DNA of 64,000 nucleotides. Source: Enhygromyxa salina (GTDB lineage: Bacteria > Myxococcota_A > Polyangia > Nannocystales > Nannocystaceae). A program made the position numbers and the translations under genes. Of this stretch, positions 36,101 to 43,700 are shown in pieces. The first letter of the stretch is position 1; every line of letters starts with the position of its first letter. The stretch covers positions 62,001 to 126,000 of the forward strand of contig NZ_JMCC02000029.1 of the NCBI RefSeq assembly GCF_000737335.2, in the 5' to 3' direction. The notes below the pieces were generated by a model. That model did not search any database. It saw only the letters and a list, made by a program, of their open reading frames with translations, and was not told the origin of the DNA.

Positions 36101-36796
36101 GGTCTCGAGCGCACGGATCGAGTCCTGCGTCGCGTTGGGGTCGCGCATGTGGGATGTGAGCGCGGCCGCGACCTCGCGGACCTCGGGGTGAAAACGCAGA
36201 CCTTCGATCGACTGCTCGACCGCCTGGCCGACGAGGATCCCCATCGCGGCGCGGTTGACCCCCACGGACTGGCCAGCGCGACCAAGCTCCTGCGCGACGG
36301 TGCCAAGCTGTCCACCAAGCTGCTGCAGCTGCTCGCTCGACACGGTCTGCGCCGACTCGAGCTGGGATGACATGCTGGCGATCTGCTCGCTGATCCCGTC
36401 GAGGCTGCGCTCGAGCGGCTCGGCTGCCTGGGCGAGCGGATGCAGTCCACCGTGCGCCGCAGATCGCTCACGCAGGACCCTGGTCGCTGCGTGTGTCGCC
36501 CGCGTGTAGTCGCCGAGCGCATCGACGAACTCACGACGGACGCTCGGGTCGATGCTGGGGTCGGACAGACGGGGGATGAGCAGGGTCGCCGCCGTCTGCA
36601 GCGACCGAAACTCGGCGTGGGGCAGGATCGGGGCCACGCGTGCGCGAGCCTCGTAGCCGTCGACGGCGAACACCCGCGCGCGCGGGTCGTAGCGCGGCAG
36701 GCGAGCCGCCAGCGCCCGCCGAAGGTCTGTCTCGAGCTGGGGGTCTGAGCTGCGCGCCAGTCGGAGCGCGCGTTGGGCAAACAGGTCAAAGGTCAT
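33122..36796 (-). CDS. 1224-aa coiled-coil/hydrophobic-core protein upstream of MVP homologue
   Basis: I do not recognise a named family. The N-terminal 250 residues are helical with Gln/Glu/Ala-rich coiled-coil segments (ISEQIASMSSQLESAQTVSS). Residues ~258-328 are strongly hydrophobic with small residues (VVDLAALLLGAAG, VAVVGGSALAIAEAV, VVGAAVLGIATDPLGALL). A long coiled coil (LEEIAKLAEQVEELRVEVHA) runs to ~415. The remaining 800 residues are soluble, Arg/Leu/Glu-rich. The coil-hydrophobic-coil plan resembles alpha-helical pore-forming proteins, without sequence proof. It is the first gene of a two-gene unit with the vault homologue, so it may be its cargo, lid or partner. Confidence 0.75.
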   Translation of the reverse strand: MTFDLFAQRALRLARSSDPQLETDLRRALAARLPRYDPRARVFAVDGYEARARVAPILPHAEFRSLQTAATLLIPRLSDPSIDPSVRREFVDALGDYTRATHAATRVLRERSAAHGGLHPLAQAAEPLERSLDGISEQIASMSSQLESAQTVSSEQLQQLGGQLGTVAQELGRAGQSVGVNRAAMGILVGQAVEQSIEGLRFHPEVREVAAALTSHMRDPNATQDSIRALETQLEAARETARADRARFDAIGENIEVAGQVVDLAALLLGAAGEDELANQVAVVGGSALAIAEAVRNVVGAAVLGIATDPLGALLEVTGAVMDIVGLFGESSPTPEELILEEIAKLAEQVEELRVEVHARFDKIEDLLSDMRREFLQQFASLAGDLRSVSRTLSKVHRQVLELEDTLEAGLDALYRQNYHSSREAAFRFREDFPDRTLSEPKMLEYYQHIRDWALSAPQQALFVGDEAVASDDLAALAEELRQDHDSVERNLRGLLMLAARIDPDFADISLSRLANPIVWAEAVGTFGEFLERFPEFPVTAPIQIRMGEALRVIRETETFVAHIQRSQVQQPGSLFGALAARHIALAQAVAATVEQRVADRASTLVAAIIDDPNQVKTFDEDLRQNPRLNDVVFMTERLHRLGDELTRWVNESGQPTPAPAPANPTPATNTRDTVIEVRLDTASFDFGQLWFCSDWLNRIHAPVQPNQTLRSAAAQHLEDSLRCLEHALPLAALRLLLARIMGASIADGPPKRIHDAGAPGADEVLEWVAQLRAKLAEPDTRAELEVVAGLIAFGRAQRIPQLRPQVLESPGPRGQELGLRRRFISAFTAAHAVGRQLEVERRAVGRVDGGRVDGLFVARLDAASVAALDEFRQAFDAIDQARSSMGTYPAIRSFQALRTANLQMPFDTRYRAGGSRIQRWLHSERQPFPAPSTGDNALSTWQYYLLDLHAWVSATSAPSHGSHEGPAGSVEIPLYIDGRRNSSHRMFGLLDRFPRLREFQALRQILEHAFGGWLLREDDLTFDSPHLPNPNTPWQTQRASDPLDEDFTAQLEEIGKILADFDTVFSSILASEAKLPAADSRDAVAKLARRLERGELSQELGSARDQPTPLTEQLSALGDNRTIVSGYVSLGFRRSFLERHELGEALANLWATDQAGELWRDGPRFVRGEHVTNAAARANAALEQELGPYTERARAQTGGDEAEYPLITATRARIAGLMASLSD

Positions 36797-36899
36797 GAGC
36801 TTCTCCGGTGCTGGGGTCCAGCCGAGCGCGCTGCGCCTGGCCTACAGTGCGGAGTAGCCGATGATGGCGACCGCCCCAGCGGGACAAGGCCTCTCGGCA

Positions 36900-36919
36900 A
36901 TTGGGGTGTTCACCCCAAT
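36900..36919 (+). promoter_or_regulatory. Palindromic operator-like site ATTGGGGTG-TT-CACCCCAAT
   Basis: A perfect 9-bp inverted repeat with a 2-base centre lies 11 bases before the response regulator start, in the divergent region with the 1224-aa gene. Its size is that of a dimeric-regulator operator. It could control the two-component genes, the vault unit, or both. No promoter boxes can be assigned with confidence in this GC-rich genome. Confidence 0.55.
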
Positions 36920-36930
36920 GACGAAGCCCA

Positions 36931-37620
36931 ATGAGCTTTTGCGCCGCGCGAACGACCACGGCACAATCGGGCGTGCCGTCGACGTCGCAGGCCATTCGTG
37001 TGGTGCTCGCAGATGATCACCAGCTGGTCCGCGAGGCGCTCGCGCGCTTGCTCGACAGCGAGCCCGACATCGAGGTCGTGGGCTCCTGCGCCGATGGAGA
37101 CGAGGCCTTCAAAGCCGTCGTGCGCGAGCGCCCCGACGTGGTCGTGCTCGACGTCTCGATGCCGCATCGGACCGGGCTGGAGGTGGCTGAGCTCCTGACC
37201 GAGTCCGACGCCGTGCCAGCGGAGCTTCGCATCGTCATCTTGACCGCGCTGCGGGCTCCAGAGCTGGCCCGGCGGGCGTTCGAGCACGGTGCCCAGGCGA
37301 TCGTGCTCAAGGACGACGCGTTCGCGGATCTGACCGAGGCGATCCGCTCGGTCGTTGTCGGTCGGGCGTTCGTCAGCAGCGCGCTCGGGGGGGCCGTGCT
37401 CGAGGCCGAGGCCACGGGTCGCGTCCTGCTCAGCGCGCGCGAGCTCGAGGTCTTGCGGCTGATCGGCCAGGGCCTGACCAACAAGCAGATCGGGGTGGCG
37501 CTGTCGATCAGCGCCAAGACGGTCGACAACCACCGCACACGAATGATGCGAAAGCTCGACGCTCACGCGGTCGCGGATCTGGTCCGTCACGCGATCCAGA
37601 TCGGGCTGGTCGAGGCTTGA
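36931..37620 (+). CDS. NarL/LuxR-family response regulator
   Basis: The receiver domain has VVLADDHQLVREAL (acidic pocket), phospho-acceptor Asp74 in VVVLDVSMP, and Lys in AIVLKDDAF. The C-terminal LuxR HTH is LSARELEVLRLIGQGLTNKQ then IGVALSISAKTVDNHRTRMM. ATG 36931 is used; a GTG at 36973, just before SQAIRVVLADDH, would also give a normal receiver. Its stop overlaps the histidine kinase start by 3 bases. The pair is divergent from the vault unit and a palindromic site lies between, so it is a candidate regulator of that unit. Confidence 0.93.
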   Translation: MSFCAARTTTAQSGVPSTSQAIRVVLADDHQLVREALARLLDSEPDIEVVGSCADGDEAFKAVVRERPDVVVLDVSMPHRTGLEVAELLTESDAVPAELRIVILTALRAPELARRAFEHGAQAIVLKDDAFADLTEAIRSVVVGRAFVSSALGGAVLEAEATGRVLLSARELEVLRLIGQGLTNKQIGVALSISAKTVDNHRTRMMRKLDAHAVADLVRHAIQIGLVEA

Positions 37621-38945
37621 GCGCGAGCCTCCCGGCGCGGATCTTCGACGCCATCATCCCCAAGTCAGACGGGCTGCACGTGGGCTTCGAGCGCTACGCC
37701 CAGCGCCTCGCCCAGCGCAGCGGCGTGGTCCTGTGCGGGGCCTTCTTTGTCGCCACGCTGATCGGCTGGCCTTCGGATCTGCTGTTGTTCTCCGATCGCC
37801 CCGCGCTCCTCGACGCGTTCACCCGCTGGCGCATACAGATCCTCATCATCACGTCGCTAGCGATCGCCGCGCCGCGAGCGATCACGCGCCGGCCTTCGCT
37901 GACCGCCACCGTGATCGGCCTGATCGGGGTCGCCCTCGCCCTGTCCACGGGTGTGGCGCTCGCGGCAGCGGGGGGCCCAGACCAGCCATGGTTTCACACC
38001 TCATACATCGCCCCGCTGGCGATCCTGCCCTTGAGCCTGACGCTCCGCGCCCGCGTCGTGATCACGATCATGGTCAGCGCGGCGCTCACTGGCGCGTACT
38101 TCATGGCGGAGCCCAGCTACCTCGAGGTCGACGGGCTCGGGACCGTGGCGATCGTGATGGTGTTGACGGCGGTGATCGCCTGCGTGCTCGGGCACCTGCA
38201 GTTCCTGCTGCTTGGGCGCTCCTATGATCAGCAAGTCTTGCTCGCCAGGACCAACGAAGATCTCGAGCGTCGCGTCGTCGAGCGGACCCATCGTCTGCGT
38301 CAGCTCGCGGCGCACCTTCAGCACAGCCGCGACCAAGAGCGGCAGCGTCTGGGTCGCAACCTCCACGACGAGCTCGCGCAGCTGCTCACGGCGATGCGCC
38401 TCGAGCTCAACTTGACCCGGCGCGAGGCTCCCGCCCACACAGCCAAGGCGCTCGACACCATCGACGGGATCGTCGCCCGTCTGTTCGACGCGAAAGAGCG
38501 GCTGGTTCGCTCGCTCAAGCCGCTCGCGTTCGAAGAGCTCGGATTTGCCGGGGCCCTGCGACAGTATGCCGACGAGCTGCGTGAGCGCTCGCAGCTGCAG
38601 GTCGAGCTGCAGCTCCAGCTTGGTGAGCCGCTGCCGTCAGAGGTCATCACAATCGCGATCTGCCGGATCTTGCAAGAGGCGCTCAGCAACGTCGCCCGTC
38701 ACGCGAAGGCCCAACGCGTGCAGATCAGCGTGCGCCAAGTCGACGTGTTCGTGGAGCTCGAGCTTCGTGACGACGGCGTCGGCTTCGAGCCAACGAAGGT
38801 GCCAGAGGGCCACTTCGGCCTGCTCGGGATCGGCGAGCGCGTCGAGGCCCTGGGCGGGCAGATCTCGATTGAGTCGAAGCCGGGGCAGGGCACACGGATC
38901 CACGTGCGGCTGCCTCCGGCCCCGGCCGATGCTTCCTTTGCGTAG
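37617..38945 (+). CDS. NarX/DegS-type sensor histidine kinase
   Basis: A TTG start overlaps the response-regulator stop (TTGA). About six hydrophobic helices occupy residues ~35-200 (VVLCGAFFVATLIGWPSDLL; AIVMVLTAVIACVLGHLQFL), forming an unclassified membrane sensor. A short coiled coil leads to the HisKA_3 dimerisation region QERQRLGRNLHDELAQLLTA with phosphorylated His near 248. The HATPase_c domain shows LSNVARHAKAQRV (N box), DDGVGF and HFGLLGIGERV (G boxes). This kinase phosphorylates the preceding regulator. The sensed signal is unknown. Confidence 0.92.
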   Translation: MSASLPARIFDAIIPKSDGLHVGFERYAQRLAQRSGVVLCGAFFVATLIGWPSDLLLFSDRPALLDAFTRWRIQILIITSLAIAAPRAITRRPSLTATVIGLIGVALALSTGVALAAAGGPDQPWFHTSYIAPLAILPLSLTLRARVVITIMVSAALTGAYFMAEPSYLEVDGLGTVAIVMVLTAVIACVLGHLQFLLLGRSYDQQVLLARTNEDLERRVVERTHRLRQLAAHLQHSRDQERQRLGRNLHDELAQLLTAMRLELNLTRREAPAHTAKALDTIDGIVARLFDAKERLVRSLKPLAFEELGFAGALRQYADELRERSQLQVELQLQLGEPLPSEVITIAICRILQEALSNVARHAKAQRVQISVRQVDVFVELELRDDGVGFEPTKVPEGHFGLLGIGERVEALGGQISIESKPGQGTRIHVRLPPAPADASFA

Positions 38946-39422
38946 GTCCAGCCGCTTGGGAGCGAGGGAAGTACGAAGGCGTTCGCAGGGGGAAAGAACG
39001 AATGGAGCGCCGCAACTGAGGCCGTAGGCGCCCAGACAAGAGCCCCCTTCGAGGGGGCCACACATACCCCCGCGAACAGCCTGCCCCCCTGGGAGCGAGC
39101 GAAGCGAGTGACCGCGAAGTGCGAAAGCGGCTGTGGGGGTCAAAGAACGAATGGAGCGCCGCAACTGAGGCCGTAGGCGCCCAGACAAGAGCCCCCTTCG
39201 AGGGGGCCACACATACCCCCGCGAACAGCCAGCCGCTTGGGAGCGAGGGAAGTACGAAGGCGTTCGCAGGGGGAAAGAACGAATGGAGCGCCGCAACTGA
39301 GGCCGTAGGCGCCCAGACAAGAGCCCCCTTCGAGGGGGCCACACATACCCCCGCGAACAGCCTGCCCCTTGGGAGCGAGCGAAGCGAGTGACCGCGAAGT
39401 GCGAAAGCGGCTGTGGGGGTCT

Positions 39423-39453
39423 AAAAACCAGCCGCGAAGTGCGAAAGCGGCTG
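39423..39453 (-). terminator. Hairpin + T-tract terminator for P450 gene, distal copy
   Basis: On the minus strand, CAGCCGC pairs with GCGGCTG around an 11-base loop and is followed by GGTTTTTAG. This has the form of a factor-independent terminator and is the second of two such units downstream of the P450 stop. Confidence 0.6.
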
Positions 39454-39462
39454 TGGGGGTCT

Positions 39463-39492
39463 AAAACCAGCCGCGAAGTGCGAAAGCGGCTG
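39463..39492 (-). terminator. Hairpin + T-tract terminator for P450 gene, proximal copy
   Basis: The same CAGCCGC/GCGGCTG stem is followed on the minus strand by GGTTTTAG and starts about 12 bases after the P450 stop codon. Repeated tandem copies may have spread as part of the adjacent array rather than evolved here as terminators. Confidence 0.6.
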
Positions 39493-39504
39493 TGGGGGTC
39501 TAAA

Positions 39505-41658
39505 TCAATCCTCGTCGTCGTCGTCCGCGTCGTCGAAGCGGATCTTCGCCACCAAGCTGACCGCAGCCTGAGACTCGTCACCCTGCGAGACCCGCACGAA
39601 CGCGTTGCGATCCAAGCTCAGCAACTTCGCCCCGTCGGGCCCGGCGCGGACAGTGGTCGGCCGCGGGCGCCCGTCGATCAGCCCGATCTCACCAATACAG
39701 TCCGGCGCCTGGATCTCCCGCAGCACCCGCGGCTCGCCCATCAGGCTCTCGGCCAGCTCCTCGAGCGAGCCGGATGCGACCAAGAAGTAGTTCTCAGCCG
39801 GATCACCGTGGCGAAACAAGGTCGTCCCGGGCTCGAGCTCGAGCTCGAGCACGTGCCCGTGTCGCCCGAGCCTGGGCATGCGCCGACCGGCGTCGAACAG
39901 CTGGGCGATCAGGGCGCCAGCGTGGCGACGCACGGCCAGGTCACCGAGCTCGCGGGCGGTGATGTCACTCTCGACGACCGCGCGGGCGAAGGTCTCCTCG
40001 TCAACGCTCAACAGCGTGACCGGCCCCTCCGCGCGGACCGTGGCGACCCGCGGCAACCCATGCAGGATCCCGATCTCCCCGACCACCTCGCCAGGTCCCA
40101 GGGTTGCGAGCTCGACCACTTCACCGTCGCCGCGGTCCGTGCTGACCCGCAGCTTGCCGTCTAGAATGAAGTACAGGCAGTCGGGCTGATCACCCTGGGC
40201 GAACAGCATCTCGTCGTCCTCCAGCGTGACCTCGGGGGCCCCGTCGATCGCGTCGAGCATCGCGGCCGAGAGCGAGTAGCGCTGGGTCGGGCTGCGACGC
40301 CGGACCCCAGGCGGCGGCGCGACCGTGCGACGCTCGATGACCCGCATCTCGTGCTTGGGATCGGGGCCGGGCAGCGCGTCGAACACCGTGTGGAGTTTGT
40401 AGGGGGCGTCGAGCTTCCAGCGATACAGCACGCCGCCAACCACGACCATGGTCAGGGCCTCGAACACGCCCTGGGCAACGCACGCGTGGTGGCCAAGGCC
40501 GAACGGGTTGTAGACGTAGCGCTGGCGATCCTCGCCGCGCTCGGGCGAGTAGCGATCGATGTCGAAGCGCTCGGGGTCGGGGAAGAACTCCGGCAAGAAG
40601 TGCGTGGCCGACAGCGGCGTGAACAGGCGATCTCCAACCTCGAATTGATAGCCGCCAAACTCGAAGGGCTGGCCAACGGTTCGCTGCAAGGTGACCGCGG
40701 TTGGCAGGATCCGCAGGGTCTCTTTGACCGCGGCCTGGGTCGCCTCCATCGAGGCGATCTCTTCGAGCGTGAGCTCGTCGTCGGCCATCACCCGGTCGAT
40801 CTCGGGTTGGACCTGCTCGAGCACTTCTGGGCGCTGGACCAGCTGCATCAGCACGTGGTTGATGACCCGCCCGGCGTAGACGCCCATGTTCTTGAACGGG
40901 ATCTGGCCAAACACGACCCGCTCGCGGTGCGGCAGCGGCGAGCCGTCGGGCAGGGTCCCGCGCAGCAAGAAGTCAAAGTAGTCGGGCGCGCGGTCACGAC
41001 CCGGCGGGGTCTGCTCGTGCTCGGCGAGGCGCCGCTCGATCATCTCGTCGATCTCCACGCGGGCCCGGCCCGTGCGACCGAAGTTCAGCGCGGCCACCGG
41101 CCACCCCAACGCGAGCACCTGCGTGAACGAGATCGCGTACTTGCGGATCGCTTCGCTGTCCCCGTCGAGTTCGCGACCCGTCGCGAACAGCGAGATACAG
41201 TTGAGTCCGATCCGCGCGGTCTCTTCGGTCACGCGGATGACCTGCCCCGGGCGCCAGCGATCCACGTACTCGCGAACCCACGCCATCATGGCCGGGAGGT
41301 GCGGGTCCGCAGCTTGACGCGAGAAGCCCGGCGCGACCTGCCGCCGCAGGTGACGCTGCAGCGCACCCTCGGTGAAGCTTGGGTGCATCTCGGTGCGCAG
41401 GACCTTGGGCGCCTTGGGGTAGGTCGCCTTTTGGTCGAACAACTGCGCGCCTTCTTTGGCGACCAGCTCGTTGGCCTCGCGGCCAGCGATGACGATCCAC
41501 GGCTTGCGGTCGGTCGGCAGCGCGACCCGGTACACGGGGCCCAGCTCCAAGTACTTCTTTGGCCACCAAGTGTAGGGATCGCTGCGCAGCTGCAGCGCCG
41601 AACGCAGGGGGATCTTGCTCGCACGTGGGGCCGTGCTTGCCAGCGGTAGGCTCGTCAT
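39505..41658 (-). CDS. Cytochrome P450 fused to two cyclic-nucleotide-binding domains
   Basis: Residues ~1-450 form a P450: K-helix ExxR in VKETLRILPT (near 312), FDIDRYSPER, and the heme loop FGLGHHACVAQG with Cys near residue 392. The usual Gly two residues after the Cys is Ala here. Residues ~475-585 form a Crp-type cNMP domain (MLFAQGDQPDCLYFILDGKL, GEVVGEIGILHGLPRVATVR). Residues ~595-705 form a second (LFRHGDPAENYFLVASGSLE, CIGEIGLIDGRPRPTTVRAG). No HTH is present. P450s oxidise lipophilic substrates using electrons from redoxins. The fusion suggests allosteric control by a small ligand. The redox partner and substrate are unknown. Confidence 0.9.
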   Translation of the reverse strand: MTSLPLASTAPRASKIPLRSALQLRSDPYTWWPKKYLELGPVYRVALPTDRKPWIVIAGREANELVAKEGAQLFDQKATYPKAPKVLRTEMHPSFTEGALQRHLRRQVAPGFSRQAADPHLPAMMAWVREYVDRWRPGQVIRVTEETARIGLNCISLFATGRELDGDSEAIRKYAISFTQVLALGWPVAALNFGRTGRARVEIDEMIERRLAEHEQTPPGRDRAPDYFDFLLRGTLPDGSPLPHRERVVFGQIPFKNMGVYAGRVINHVLMQLVQRPEVLEQVQPEIDRVMADDELTLEEIASMEATQAAVKETLRILPTAVTLQRTVGQPFEFGGYQFEVGDRLFTPLSATHFLPEFFPDPERFDIDRYSPERGEDRQRYVYNPFGLGHHACVAQGVFEALTMVVVGGVLYRWKLDAPYKLHTVFDALPGPDPKHEMRVIERRTVAPPPGVRRRSPTQRYSLSAAMLDAIDGAPEVTLEDDEMLFAQGDQPDCLYFILDGKLRVSTDRGDGEVVELATLGPGEVVGEIGILHGLPRVATVRAEGPVTLLSVDEETFARAVVESDITARELGDLAVRRHAGALIAQLFDAGRRMPRLGRHGHVLELELEPGTTLFRHGDPAENYFLVASGSLEELAESLMGEPRVLREIQAPDCIGEIGLIDGRPRPTTVRAGPDGAKLLSLDRNAFVRVSQGDESQAAVSLVAKIRFDDADDDDED

Positions 41659-41886
41659 GCGTGTGTCCTGGATCTACCGCGAGTCACCGAGATCCACCCA
41701 ACTTCGGGGTCTCGACAGCGGTGGCCTCGAGTTTGGCGATTTGTTGCCGCCTGAGGTCTGAGAATCTGTACAGTTCAAGTGGGTGTCCATACCGGACGCA
41801 CGCTGGCGATCGTCCGAGCGCGGCGATCATAACCCAGTGAACCGATCAAAGGCTGCGCGGACCATCCAGAACAGGAGCCAAGCAGC

Positions 41887-42720
41887 GTGACCCAAGACCC
41901 TGATCGAGCCCCCATGAACGAGCGCCGCCCATGCGCCGAACCTCTCCCGGGTTCGAGCCTTTGTCCACGCGCCCAACGAGTTCGGCGGTTTTCGCGGGCC
42001 GCGGTGGTCTGCTGCGCGGTGGCTGCGTTGTTCGCGGGTCCACGCCGCGCCCAGGCTGGCCAACCCAGCGCGCCGCCACCCACGCTTCCCGCCACCAGCG
42101 TCGCGTCCGCAGCCCCTACCTCGGCGCCGGTCATGCAAGCGGGGCCCGCCGTGCCCGCGCCCCGGGTTGACGACCAGCTCTCGCTGACGGGGCGCGCGCT
42201 GTGGGACGGGCTTCGAGATCGTCGGGTCATCTTGCAGCTGGTCAACGGGGCCGAGCTTGGCGGAACGGTCGTAGCGCACAGCGGCAGTGACATCGCGCTC
42301 GCGCGTGCCTCGGACGGCACGGTGGTGTCGGTGCCCAAGGCCGAGGTCAAGGGCGTCCGCGCGCGCCCCCTAACAACCCGCGACAGCGGCGGCGGCCTGC
42401 CCCTTGGCAACCGGCCGACCGACTCGGGCCACGCGCTGTACGGAGGTGGTGTCGCGCTGCTCTCGTTTGGTGTGCCGTTTAGTGTGGCGGGCACGGCCAT
42501 GCTCGGGGTGTGTCCGAGCTGCCTCTACATCCACCTGCCTTTGTTGTTGCCGGGCATCGCCTTGGTCACGGGCGGGGCCATCGCGCTCAAGCGGGCCAAG
42601 CAGCGCAATTCAGCGTTTCGCAAGGCGTGGGGGATCCCGCTGGCGGGGCGGATGCAGCTGACGCCAAGCCTCGCGTTCACGCGCGCGGGCGGTGAAGTCG
42701 GGTTTGCGCTGCGGTTTTGA
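41887..42720 (+). CDS. Exported/membrane protein with Sm-like beta segment
   Basis: A GTG start has AGGAG at suitable spacing, and an ATG 27 bases downstream is an alternative. The N-terminal hydrophobic segment (AAVVCCAVAALFAGPRRAQA) reads as a signal peptide. It is followed by a Pro/Ala linker, then RRVILQLVNGAELGGTVVAH..DIALARASDGTVVSVPKAEVKG, which resembles the Sm/LSm-like barrel found in some envelope proteins. Two further hydrophobic helices (LLSFGVPFSVAGTAMLG; LLLPGIALVTGGAIAL) suggest membrane insertion. Its TGA overlaps the next gene's ATG, so the two are translationally coupled. The function is unknown. Confidence 0.7.
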   Translation: MTQDPDRAPMNERRPCAEPLPGSSLCPRAQRVRRFSRAAVVCCAVAALFAGPRRAQAGQPSAPPPTLPATSVASAAPTSAPVMQAGPAVPAPRVDDQLSLTGRALWDGLRDRRVILQLVNGAELGGTVVAHSGSDIALARASDGTVVSVPKAEVKGVRARPLTTRDSGGGLPLGNRPTDSGHALYGGGVALLSFGVPFSVAGTAMLGVCPSCLYIHLPLLLPGIALVTGGAIALKRAKQRNSAFRKAWGIPLAGRMQLTPSLAFTRAGGEVGFALRF

Positions 42721-43643
42721 TGGCTGATCTCGCCCGCCTGTTCGTCGCGCTCGCCGTGTGGATCGCCGCGGTGCTGGCTTGCGCCTACGTCAGCGGCCGC
42801 GAAGCTTCGCCCGAGCGGTCGCGCTACCGCGGCGTTGCGATCGCAGCGATCCCCACGGTGGCCCCGCTGCTGCTCCCGCCCGCGTGGATCGTGGGTCGAA
42901 CGATCCTCGCGGTGGTGGTCACGGTGAGCTTGGGCCGGGCGCTGGATCTGGCGCGGCGCCCCGGCGGGTTGTCGTTCTGGGGCCGCGTGTGGATGTTGAC
43001 CGCGCTGTTCGACGTGCGCGCGGTTCGGCGGTGTTCGTCGCGCTACGACATGGCGGAGATCGGGTGGTTCGCGGGCCATCTCGTGCTGGCAGCCGGGAGT
43101 TGGTTCGCCGTGTTCGGGCTCGCGCCGGATCTCGAGGGTGCTTGTCGCTGGGCGCTGCGTTGGAGCTGCGGTCTGGTGCTCTGCTACGCCTGCATCGAGA
43201 CCGTGCATGCCTTGGTCTTGATGATCTACCGCGGCTTTGGGCTTGGGTTTCCGCGGATCAATGACCGGCCGATCCTCTCGACCACGCTCAGCGAGTTCTG
43301 GGGGCGGCGCTGGAACCGGGCGGTCTCTGGCTGGCTCCACGACAATTTGTTCCTGCCGCTGGCCCGTCGTCGGCGCGCCAAGCTTGGGATCTGTGCCGCG
43401 TTTGCGGCCAGCACCGCGCTGCATTTTTGGTTTGCGTGGGTGCCTTTAGATCGCTTCGCGGGCGCCCTGATGGCCAGCTTCTTCGTCGTTCATGGCGTGG
43501 GGTTGTTGCTCGAGCGGCGTGCAGGCGTGGTCGGCTGGCCGCCCAGCGCAAGGCGTGTGTGGACAGCCGCATGGATCGCCGTGCCGTCGCCGTTGTTCGT
43601 CGAGCCCGCCCTGCGACTGTTGGCGGGCTTCATCCCGTCGTGA
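42720..43643 (+). CDS. MBOAT-family wax-synthase-like acyltransferase
   Basis: Several hydrophobic helices are present (LFVALAVWIAAVLACAYVSG and others). The segment TLSEFWGRRWNRAVSGWLHD matches the FWG(R)RWN motif of membrane-bound O-acyltransferases of the plant wax-synthase type. The later STALHFWFAW contains the expected catalytic His in a membrane helix. Such enzymes esterify fatty acids to alcohols to make wax esters or related lipids. Its length of 308 residues is near that of plant wax synthases. ATG at 42720 overlaps the upstream stop by one base. Confidence 0.8.
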   Translation: MADLARLFVALAVWIAAVLACAYVSGREASPERSRYRGVAIAAIPTVAPLLLPPAWIVGRTILAVVVTVSLGRALDLARRPGGLSFWGRVWMLTALFDVRAVRRCSSRYDMAEIGWFAGHLVLAAGSWFAVFGLAPDLEGACRWALRWSCGLVLCYACIETVHALVLMIYRGFGLGFPRINDRPILSTTLSEFWGRRWNRAVSGWLHDNLFLPLARRRRAKLGICAAFAASTALHFWFAWVPLDRFAGALMASFFVVHGVGLLLERRAGVVGWPPSARRVWTAAWIAVPSPLFVEPALRLLAGFIPS

Positions 43644-43700
43644 TCCGCTACAATCTTCGGGGCTTGCAGGTCGCAAGCTACACTTGCGCGAGGAACTGAC

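Larger units (their letters stand above)
38946..39500. repeat. Array of structured repeats between convergent genes
   Basis: Three copies of an ~89-bp core (38993-39081, 39142-39230, 39273-39362) run from AAAGAACGAATGGAGCGCCG to CCCCGCGAACAGCC. Each contains the hairpin GCCCCCTTCGAGGGGGC. Between and after them are four copies of CGCGAAGTGCGAAAGCGGCTGTGGGGGTC and variants, each able to form a stem. Two longer units (from CAGCCGCTTGGGAGCGAGGG) flank the middle copy. The array lies between the kinase stop and the convergent P450 stop. A diverged copy lies at 54656-54945. No protein is credible here. Confidence 0.9.

Noticed and set aside
38946..39500. Possible CRISPR or coding repeat array
   Set aside because: Units are long and not separated by uniform spacers, and frames across it only repeat CGPLEGG-like peptides from the repeats.
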